From Clostridia bacterium (lineage in GTDB: Bacteria; Bacillota; Clostridia; Christensenellales; Aristaeellaceae), in NCBI GenBank assembly GCA_900759005.1, contig CAAEUQ010000042.1:1-5030 (forward strand): a stretch of 5,030 nt of DNA, written 5' to 3'. The notes beneath the pieces were generated by a model. That model ran no database searches. It worked only from the letters and a program-made list of their open reading frames with translations, and was not told the DNA's origin. Below, piece after piece: positions 1 through 4,728 of the stretch. The translations under genes and the position numbers were made by a program. Positions within the stretch are counted from its first letter, which is position 1, and each line of letters opens with the position of its first letter.

Positions 1-197
1 AAGCGCAGCGCGAGGTGCTCACCGGCGGCGGAACGGACGCCGGCGCGATTCAGCAGGTGCACGCGGGCGTTCCGTGCGGCGTTTTGTCGATCGCGTGCCG
101 ATATGTGCATTCCGCGTGCGAGGTAATCTCGATTTCTGATGCGGAAAAGGGCGCGGCGCTGATCGCTGAATTGCTGAAAGAGAAAATTGAAATGTAA
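1..197 (+). CDS. M42-family metallopeptidase, C-terminal end (partial at left edge)
   Basis: This is the last 64 or so codons of a gene that enters from the left edge; the reading frame starts at base 3 and the stop is TAA at 195-197. The visible protein has the GGGTDAGAIQ motif followed by GVLSIACRYVHSACEV. In M42 aminopeptidases (the glutamyl aminopeptidase / deblocking aminopeptidase / 'endoglucanase M' group) the same place reads roughly GGTDA..., then S-I-P-x-R-Y-x-H-S-x-x-E, and the histidine of RYxHS (codon 108-110 here) is one of the metal ligands. The family forms large cytoplasmic oligomers that trim N-terminal residues from peptides. The ending, ISDAEKGAALIAELLKEKIEM, matches the usual C-terminal helix after this motif. 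A GTG at 15 is only an internal valine codon, not a start. The gene is separated from the purine genes by a terminator and is probably unrelated to them. The family call is fairly safe; the exact substrate cannot be told. Confidence 0.85.
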   Translation, partial: AQREVLTGGGTDAGAIQQVHAGVPCGVLSIACRYVHSACEVISISDAEKGAALIAELLKEKIEM

Positions 198-206
198 ATA
201 TCTTTC

Positions 207-243
207 AAAGAGCTTTGCAAGATTCAATTGCGAAGCTCTTTTT
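207..243 (+). terminator. Intrinsic terminator after the M42 peptidase gene
   Basis: Bases 207-220 pair with 228-241 in a 14-bp stem with one G-U pair (216/232) and no bulge, closing a 7-base loop at 221-227. The stem runs straight into a T run at 239-243. It begins 10 bases after the peptidase stop codon. The reverse strand has no comparable T tract after the stem, so it acts mainly on + strand transcripts and insulates the purine operon from upstream read-through. Confidence 0.9.
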
Positions 244-280
244 ATGTTCGGAAGTTATTTGAGAAATAACGAATGTTCGG
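244..280. promoter_or_regulatory. Candidate operator: ATGTTCGG direct repeats flanking a palindrome
   Basis: ATGTTCGG occurs at 244-251 and again at 273-280, exactly 29 bp apart. Between them lies a perfect 7-bp inverted repeat, GTTATTT (254-260) and AAATAAC (264-270), with a 3-base centre GAG. The block lies about 53-89 bp upstream of the -35 box of the purine promoter. The GTTCGG core resembles the reverse complement of the Bacillus/Lactococcus PurR box core (CCGAAC), but both copies point the same way, whereas the Bacillus arms are inverted. A purine-responsive regulator site is therefore only an inference. The left repeat begins right at the end of the terminator T run. Confidence 0.4.
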
Positions 281-285
281 TACAA

Positions 286-318
286 AAACCGAGATTTAAC
301 CGATAAAAACACGAACGA
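286..318. repeat. Three CGA motifs phased at 11 bp upstream of the promoter
   Basis: CCGA at 289-292, CCGA at 300-303 and ACGA at 311-314 follow one another at exactly 11-bp steps, each preceded by A-rich sequence. The three 11-base units read AAACCGAGATT, TAACCGATAAA and AACACGAACGA. One helical turn per unit would put all three on the same face of the DNA, as cooperative binding sites often are. The first unit, taken as 285-297, matches 11 of 13 positions of the PurR-box consensus as I remember it (AWWWCCGAACWWT). The set ends 14 bp before the -35 box. The repeat is imperfect and short, so chance cannot be excluded. Confidence 0.3.
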
Positions 319-332
319 TCGCAAAAATAGTA

Positions 333-361
333 TTGAATAAGTGCGGATTTTCGTGTATAAT
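333..361 (+). promoter_or_regulatory. Sigma-A-type promoter of the purine operon
   Basis: A -35 box TTGAAT (333-338, four of six consensus bases) is separated by an ideal 17 bp from a perfect -10 box TATAAT (356-361). Transcription should begin near 368, giving a leader of about 40 nt before the purE start at 408. That leader is too short for a guanine/adenine or PRPP riboswitch aptamer plus expression platform, so control is more likely at initiation, through the repeats upstream. No second equally good promoter is seen in 198-407. Confidence 0.8.
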
Positions 362-393
362 TCAATTACTACCCCGGTTGGAAATACAATTCT

Positions 394-400
394 GGGAGGG
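394..400 (+). promoter_or_regulatory. Ribosome binding site that fixes the purE start
   Basis: GGGAGGG lies 7 bases before the ATG at 408. An in-frame upstream start at 333 would fall inside the promoter and would add 25 residues unlike any PurE, so the ATG at 408 is the start. Confidence 0.9.
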
Positions 401-407
401 ATACGCA

Positions 408-899
408 ATGGCAAGGGTTGCGATTGTGATGGGCAGCGACCACGATCTTCCCGTGGTGGAGAAGGCAATCAGCTGCTTGAAGGATTTGAAAGTTGAATAT
501 GAAGTTCGTGTAATTTCGGCGCACAGATCTCCCGAGGCGTGCGCGTTTTTTTCGCGTTCCGCGGAAGAAAACGGCTTCGGAGCGATCATTGCGGCAGCGG
601 GCAAGGCGGCACACCTGGCGGGCGCGATTGCGGCGAATACGGTGCTTCCGGTGATCGGCATTCCGGTCAAATCATCCACGCTGGACGGGCTTGATGCGCT
701 GCTTTCGACGGTGCAGATGCCGTCGGGAATGCCGGTGGCGACGGTGGCGATTGACGGTGCGGAAAATGCGGCGATTCTTGCGGCGCAGATTCTGGCAAAC
801 GGCGATCCCGAGCTTCGCGCGAGGCTCAAAGAGAAGCGCCGGAAAGCGCTTCAGGCGATTGAAGAAGCGGATAAGCGCGTAAACGAACAATTCCAATAA
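408..899 (+). CDS. purE: Phosphoribosylaminoimidazole carboxylase catalytic subunit / N5-CAIR mutase PurE
   Basis: A 163-residue protein, the usual PurE length, opening the operon. Members make CAIR, either from N5-CAIR (class I, bacteria with PurK) or directly from AIR and CO2 (class II). They act as cytoplasmic octamers. Visible family motifs in order are MGSDHD (8-13, phosphate/ribose loop), SAHRSPE (37-43, catalytic His39), AAAGKAAHLAG (62-72), PVIGIPVKSSTLDGLDALLSTVQ (81-103) and the helix with ENAAILAAQIL (119-129). SAHR followed by S-P looks like class I. Oddities: the common GSxSD is GSDHD here (His12), and the normally very conserved AGAGxAAHLPG loop carries Ala63, Lys66 and Ala71 in place of Gly, a small residue and Pro. 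No purK follows, as in several clostridial pur operons that I recall. The stop is TAA at 897-899, 21 bases before purC. Confidence 0.95.
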   Translation: MARVAIVMGSDHDLPVVEKAISCLKDLKVEYEVRVISAHRSPEACAFFSRSAEENGFGAIIAAAGKAAHLAGAIAANTVLPVIGIPVKSSTLDGLDALLSTVQMPSGMPVATVAIDGAENAAILAAQILANGDPELRARLKEKRRKALQAIEEADKRVNEQFQ

Positions 900-906
900 G
901 AAAAAC

Positions 907-911
907 GGAGG
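907..911 (+). promoter_or_regulatory. Ribosome binding site that chooses between two purC ATGs
   Basis: GGAGG directly abuts an in-frame ATG at 912 (no spacer) and sits 9 bases before a second in-frame ATG at 921. Only the second has workable spacing, and it gives the usual PurC N-terminus (MNKGVQLYEGKAK). The first would add only Met-Lys-Ile. Confidence 0.85.
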
Positions 912-920
912 ATGAAGATC

Positions 921-1631
921 ATGAATAAGGGCGTTCAGCTGTACGAAGGCAAGGCAAAGAAGGTTTTTGCGACGGAGAATCCGGAATACGTTATCGTTTC
1001 CTATAAGGACGATGCGACGGCGTTCAACGGTCTGAAGAAGGGCACAATCACAGGCAAGGGCGTGATCAACAACCGTATGACCAATCTGCTGATGCAGATG
1101 CTGGAAAAGGCGGGCGTGAAGACACATTTCGTTGAGGAGCTGTCTGACCGCGAGACGCTGGTGCGCAAGGTTTCGATCGTTCCGCTCGAGGTCATCGTCC
1201 GCAACGTGTCGGCGGGCTCGTTCTCGAAGCGCTATGGCGTTGAAGAGGGCATTCGCTTTGAAAACCCGACGATTGAATTCTCCTATAAGAACGACGAGCT
1301 GGGCGACCCGCTGCTGAACGAATACCATGCGCTGGCGCTGAAGCTGGCGACGCGCGAGGAGATCGATCAGATCAAGGCAATGGCGTTCAAGGTTAATGAG
1401 CTGCTGCGCGAATTCTTTGACAAGTGCGGCGTTGAGCTGATCGACTTCAAGCTCGAGTTCGGTCGCCTTTCGGACGGCACGATCGTTCTTGCGGACGAAA
1501 TCAGCCCCGATACCTGCCGTTTCTGGGACAAGAACACCCACGAGAAGCTCGATAAGGATCGCTTCCGCCGCGATCTCGGCAACGTCGAGGACGCGTATCA
1601 GGAAATGATGAAGCGCGTGCTGGGCGCATAA
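921..1631 (+). CDS. purC: SAICAR synthetase (phosphoribosylaminoimidazole-succinocarboxamide synthase)
   Basis: A 236-residue protein of normal PurC length. It joins aspartate to CAIR with ATP to give SAICAR, directly using the PurE product. Motifs are in the expected order: LYEGKAKKVF (7-16, glycine-rich ATP strand), SYKDDATAFNG (27-37), PLEVIVRNVSAGSFSKR (88-104, ATP/CAIR binding core with the conserved R-N-x-x-A-G-S), LIDFKLEFG (173-181) and LADEISPDTCRFWD (190-203, metal and aspartate side of the site). No key residue appears missing. The stop is followed by 12 bases before purF, whose ribosome site (GGAGG at 1634-1638) lies in that gap. The purF frame is the same as the purC frame, with the purC TAA between them. 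Identification is very secure. Confidence 0.97.
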   Translation: MNKGVQLYEGKAKKVFATENPEYVIVSYKDDATAFNGLKKGTITGKGVINNRMTNLLMQMLEKAGVKTHFVEELSDRETLVRKVSIVPLEVIVRNVSAGSFSKRYGVEEGIRFENPTIEFSYKNDELGDPLLNEYHALALKLATREEIDQIKAMAFKVNELLREFFDKCGVELIDFKLEFGRLSDGTIVLADEISPDTCRFWDKNTHEKLDKDRFRRDLGNVEDAYQEMMKRVLGA

Positions 1632-1643
1632 TCGGAGGAAAAC

Positions 1644-3068
1644 ATGGGCGGATTTTTCGGAATGGTCGCGAAGCGCGACGCGATCGAGGATACCTTTTTC
1701 GGCGTGGATTACCATTCGCATTTGGGCACGCGTTGCGGCGGCATGGCGGCGTATGATCCTGAAATCGGTCTTCAAAGGCAGATTCACCGGATTGAAAATG
1801 CGCCGTTCCGCACGAAGTTCGAGCATATATTTGAGGAAATGCGCGGCACCTCCGCGATCGGCTGCATCAGCGATACCGACCCGCAGCCGCTGCTGATTCG
1901 TTCGAATCTCGGCGTGTATGCGCTGTGCATGGTAGGTTTGATCAACAATTCGGAGGAGCTGATTCGCCAGTACCTGTCGTTCAGCGGCGGACATTTCGAC
2001 GCGATGACCGGCGGGCGCGTGAATTCAACAGAGCTTGCCGCGGCATTGATCAATCAGAAGAGCGATTTCGTTGAAGGTATTCGCTTCGCGCAGAAGGAGA
2101 TTGAGGGCAGCGCGTCGTTCCTGATCCTGAAGGAGGACGGGTCGATCATCGTTGCGCGCGACCGTTTCGGACGTCTGCCGGTGATCATCGGTAAGGGCGA
2201 GGACTGCATGTGTGCGTCGTTTGAATCGTTCGCGTATAAAAAGCTCGGCTGCGAGGACTATGCGGAGCTTGGTCCGGGCGAAATCGTGGAGCTGACGGAC
2301 GGCGAATGCCGCCGGCTTTCCGAAGCGGGCGAAAAGATGCGCGTTTGTTCGTTTCTCTGGAGTTATTACGGCTATCCGAATTCGTCTTATGAAGGCGTAA
2401 ATGTCGAAATCATGCGCTATCGAAACGGCAGGATCATGGCGCAGCATGACAAGGAAGCGGGCAACGCTGAGGACATCGATTATATCGGCGGCGTACCGGA
2501 TTCCGGAACGCCTCATGCGATCGGTTATGCAAATGAAAGCGGCGTTCCATTCGCCCGCGCGTTTATCAAATATACACCCACATGGTCGCGCTCGTTTATG
2601 CCCACGCGCCAGACGGAGCGCAATAAGGTCGCGAAAATGAAGCAGATTCCCGTTCACGAGCTGATTCAGGATAAGAATCTGCTGTTTGTGGACGATTCGA
2701 TCGTTCGCGGCACGCAGCTGCGCGAAACGGTGGATTTCCTGTATGCCAACGGCGCAAAATCGGTGCATATGCGCTCCGCTTGCCCGCCGATCATGTACGG
2801 CTGCAAATACCTGAATTTCTCGCGCGCGACGAGCGATATGGATTTGCTTGCGCGGCGCGTTATCGTCGAGATCGAGGGCGAGGAAGGCCTCAATCATATC
2901 GACGAATACAGCGATTCGAATACCGAGCGCGGCAAGCGCCTGCGCGAAACGATCTGCGAAAAATTCGGCTTTGCGTCGCTGGAATTTCAGTCGCTCGAAG
3001 GCGTAATTGAAGCGATCGGCATTGATAAATGCAAGCTCTGCACCTACTGCTGGGACGGGAGGGAATAA
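1644..3068 (+). CDS. purF: PurF-like amidophosphoribosyltransferase lacking the glutaminase active site
   Basis: A 474-residue protein with the PurF layout: an Ntn-hydrolase-like N-terminal half and a type I phosphoribosyltransferase C-terminal half. PurF normally makes phosphoribosylamine from PRPP and glutamine-derived ammonia, the first committed step. The PRTase half looks intact: GGVPDSGTPHAIGYANESG (282-300), the PRPP loop LLFVDDSIVRGTQ (346-358) and SACPPI (378-383). Cys235, Cys387, Cys463 and Cys466 sit where Bacillus-type PurF binds a [4Fe-4S] cluster. The N-terminus is MGGFFGMV rather than (M)CGxxGI, so the Cys1 nucleophile is replaced by Gly2. The RYSTxG and AHNGN motifs are also gone (IGCISDTDPQPL at 72-83, MVGLINNS at 96-103), and the SDSE-like Asp is Ser (NSTE, 127-130). 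An in-frame TAA 15 bases upstream rules out a longer start with cysteine. I recall similar MGGFFG proteins annotated as PurF in Clostridia and Bacteroidetes, but could not check this. The fold is certain; the full activity is not. Confidence 0.88.
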   Translation: MGGFFGMVAKRDAIEDTFFGVDYHSHLGTRCGGMAAYDPEIGLQRQIHRIENAPFRTKFEHIFEEMRGTSAIGCISDTDPQPLLIRSNLGVYALCMVGLINNSEELIRQYLSFSGGHFDAMTGGRVNSTELAAALINQKSDFVEGIRFAQKEIEGSASFLILKEDGSIIVARDRFGRLPVIIGKGEDCMCASFESFAYKKLGCEDYAELGPGEIVELTDGECRRLSEAGEKMRVCSFLWSYYGYPNSSYEGVNVEIMRYRNGRIMAQHDKEAGNAEDIDYIGGVPDSGTPHAIGYANESGVPFARAFIKYTPTWSRSFMPTRQTERNKVAKMKQIPVHELIQDKNLLFVDDSIVRGTQLRETVDFLYANGAKSVHMRSACPPIMYGCKYLNFSRATSDMDLLARRVIVEIEGEEGLNHIDEYSDSNTERGKRLRETICEKFGFASLEFQSLEGVIEAIGIDKCKLCTYCWDGRE

Positions 3069-3070
3069 TT

Positions 3071-4111
3071 ATGAACACTCAATCGAGATCTGAAAGCTAC
3101 GCCGCGGCAGGCGTGGATATTACTGCGGGCTATCGCGCGGTCGAACTGATGAAAAAGCATGTTGTGCGTACGGAGATACCGGGCGTGCTTACCGGCATCG
3201 GCGGTTTTGGCGGTCTGTTTGAAATGGATTTGACCGGAATTACCCGCCCTGTGCTCGTTTCAGGTACCGACGGCGTTGGAACGAAGCTCAAGATTGCGTT
3301 CCTGATGGACAAGCACGATACGGTCGGCATCGACTGCGTTGCGATGTGCGTCAACGATATCGTCTGCTGCGGCGCAAAGCCGCTGACATTCCTGGATTAT
3401 ATCGCCTGCGGCAAGAACGTGCCCGAGAAGATCGCGGCGATCGTTTCAGGCGTGGCGGAGGGCTGCGTTCAGGCGGGCTGCGCACTTGTCGGCGGCGAAA
3501 CGGCGGAAATGCCCGGCTTCTATCCCGAAAATGAATACGATCTCGCGGGATTTTCGGTCGGCGTGGTCGATCGTACAAAGATTCTCGATTCCAGCGCGAT
3601 CGTTCCGGGCGATGCGCTGATTGCGCTCAAATCCTCCGGCGTACATTCCAACGGCTTTTCGCTCGTGCGCAAGGTGTTCGATGTGAACGAAAAGAACCTG
3701 AGCGTCTATTCCGACGAGCTGGGCAAAACGCTGGGCGAGGCGCTGCTCGCGCCGACGCGCATTTATGTTCGCCCCGTGCTCGACCTGATTTCCCGCGTGA
3801 CCGTAAAGGGCGTTTCACACATTACCGGTGGCGGCTTTTATGAGAACATCCCGCGCGCACTGCCGGACGGATTATGCGCGAAGATCGACGCTTCTGCACT
3901 CGAGATTCCGCCGATCTTCGATCTGATCGAAAAAACCGGCAAAATTTCGAGAAGAGATATGTTCAACACGTTCAACATGGGCTCCGGCATGGTGTTGATC
4001 GTGAAGGCGGACGAGGCGAATCAGGCGGTCGCTGCGCTGAAGGCGCAGGGCGAGGACGCGAAGGTGATCGGTGAAGTCGCCTCCGGCGAAGAACGGGTGG
4101 TGCTCGAATGA
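3071..4111 (+). CDS. purM: Phosphoribosylformylglycinamidine cyclo-ligase (AIR synthetase)
   Basis: A 346-residue protein, the normal PurM length. It closes the imidazole ring, turning FGAM into AIR with ATP, and works as a cytoplasmic dimer. Family landmarks are SYAAAGVDITAGYRAVELMK (9-28), GGFGGLFEM (44-52), the strongly conserved SGTDGVGTKLKIAF (64-77), GIDCVAMCVNDIVCCGAKPL (86-105), GCALVGGETAEMPGFY (136-151), SSGVHSNGFSLVRK (188-201) and HITGGGFYENIPRALP (250-265), then FNMGSGMVLIV (301-311). All glycine-rich ATP/substrate loops appear present. The ATG at 3071 follows the purF stop by 2 bases, and its GGGAGGG ribosome site (3057-3063) lies inside the purF coding end, so translation is probably coupled. 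The stop TGA overlaps the next ATG (ATGA at 4108-4111). Confidence 0.97.
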   Translation: MNTQSRSESYAAAGVDITAGYRAVELMKKHVVRTEIPGVLTGIGGFGGLFEMDLTGITRPVLVSGTDGVGTKLKIAFLMDKHDTVGIDCVAMCVNDIVCCGAKPLTFLDYIACGKNVPEKIAAIVSGVAEGCVQAGCALVGGETAEMPGFYPENEYDLAGFSVGVVDRTKILDSSAIVPGDALIALKSSGVHSNGFSLVRKVFDVNEKNLSVYSDELGKTLGEALLAPTRIYVRPVLDLISRVTVKGVSHITGGGFYENIPRALPDGLCAKIDASALEIPPIFDLIEKTGKISRRDMFNTFNMGSGMVLIVKADEANQAVAALKAQGEDAKVIGEVASGEERVVLE

Positions 4112-4728
4112 GCGCGCGCGTCGCGGTGCTCGTCTCCGGCGGCGGAACGAACCTTCAGGCGCTGATCGATGCGTCAAAGCGCGGAGAAATGCCGCACGCG
4201 TCGATTCAGCTGGTCGTTTCGAACGTGCCGAACGCCTATGCGCTTGAACGCGCAAAAAACGCCGGCATTCCTGCTTGCGTTTGCGTAAAAAAAGGGAGAG
4301 GGCAGCAAGCGTTTGAAGAAGAACTGATCGCACTGCTCGAACAGCACGAAATCGAAATGATCGTACTGGCGGGTTTTCTTGCGATTCTTTCAAAGAATTT
4401 CACGGATCGATATCCGAATCGAATCCTGAACATTCACCCGTCGCTGATTCCGTCGTTCTGCGGGGAAGGCTTTTACGGACTGCGCGTGCACGAAGAGGCG
4501 CTGAATCGCGGCGTGAAAGTGACCGGCGCGACGGTGCATTTCGTCAATGAAATTCCGGACGGGGGAAAAATCCTGCTCCAGAAGGCGGTTGAAGTGCGGG
4601 AAGGCGATACGCCCGAAGCGCTCCAGCGCCGAGTGATGGAGGAAGCCGAATGGAAACTGCTGCCGCGCGCAGCTGAGATGGTCGCGCAGCAAATCGAGGA
4701 GGAAAAGAATCATGAAAAGCCTGTTTGA
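4108..4728 (+). CDS. purN: Phosphoribosylglycinamide formyltransferase (GART), folate-dependent
   Basis: A 206-residue protein of PurN length. It transfers the formyl group of 10-formyltetrahydrofolate to GAR. The N-terminal substrate loop VLVSGGGTNLQAL (7-19) is followed by MIVLAGFLAIL (84-94). The catalytic core NIHPSLIPSF (108-117) holds the family's Asn (108) and His (110), and the conserved Asp (151) lies in ATVHFVNEIPDGG (141-153). The SFCGEGFYGLRVHEEAL stretch (116-132) is a variant of the commoner PGLHxHxxAL, and I associate it with clostridial PurN. The start overlaps the purM stop by 4 bases. No strong ribosome site lies just before it, so it probably depends on translational coupling. 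A run of seven As (4287-4293) precedes GGGAGAGGG in the Lys-Lys-Gly-Arg-Gly segment, which is probably surface exposed. The tail is charged (QQIEEEKNHEKPV), partly because it overlaps the next gene's ribosome site and start. Confidence 0.96.
   Translation: MSARVAVLVSGGGTNLQALIDASKRGEMPHASIQLVVSNVPNAYALERAKNAGIPACVCVKKGRGQQAFEEELIALLEQHEIEMIVLAGFLAILSKNFTDRYPNRILNIHPSLIPSFCGEGFYGLRVHEEALNRGVKVTGATVHFVNEIPDGGKILLQKAVEVREGDTPEALQRRVMEEAEWKLLPRAAEMVAQQIEEEKNHEKPV
4696..4702 (+). promoter_or_regulatory. Ribosome binding site of the cyclohydrolase gene, inside purN
   Basis: GAGGAGG within the purN coding region ends 9 bases before the ATG at 4712. It supports a start for the next gene inside purN, with a 17-bp overlap, rather than a start after the purN stop. 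Confidence 0.85.

Noticed and set aside
276..293. TCGGT / ACCGA inverted repeat (277-281 and 288-292) as a terminator or attenuator
   Set aside because: The stem is only 5 bp, lies upstream of the mapped promoter and has no T run; at most it is part of the repeat cluster.
333..365. TTGAAT / ATTCAA inverted hexamers overlapping the promoter (333-338 and 360-365)
   Set aside because: The left arm is the -35 box and the right arm partly comes from the -10 box, so the dyad can be explained by promoter consensus bases plus chance.
333..407. Longer purE start at 333
   Set aside because: The codon overlaps the -35 box, has no ribosome site, and the extra 25 residues do not resemble PurE; ATG 408 has GGGAGGG at proper spacing.
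244..407. Guanine/adenine or PRPP riboswitch upstream of purE
   Set aside because: The conserved purine-aptamer core strings are not seen, and the predicted transcript begins near 368, leaving about 40 nt.
672..1994. A 440-codon open frame on the - strand across purE, purC and the start of purF
   Set aside because: It is antisense to three clearly conserved genes, its protein is Arg/His/Leu-rich with no recognisable motif, and it arises from the GC-rich codon pattern of the + strand genes.
2025..2897. A 290-codon - strand open frame opposite purF
   Set aside because: It is a shadow of the purF codon pattern; it has low-complexity composition, no domain and no plausible promoter.
4287..4296. 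A_AAA_AAA slippery heptamer in purN, in the right frame for -1 frameshifting
   Set aside because: A -1 slip would meet TGA at 4314-4316 and give only a truncated PurN, no strong downstream hairpin is evident, and purN is otherwise intact; likely just a Lys-Lys pair.
3872..4393. A 173-codon - strand open frame opposite the purM/purN junction
   Set aside because: It is Arg-rich antisense translation of two well-supported genes with no family resemblance.
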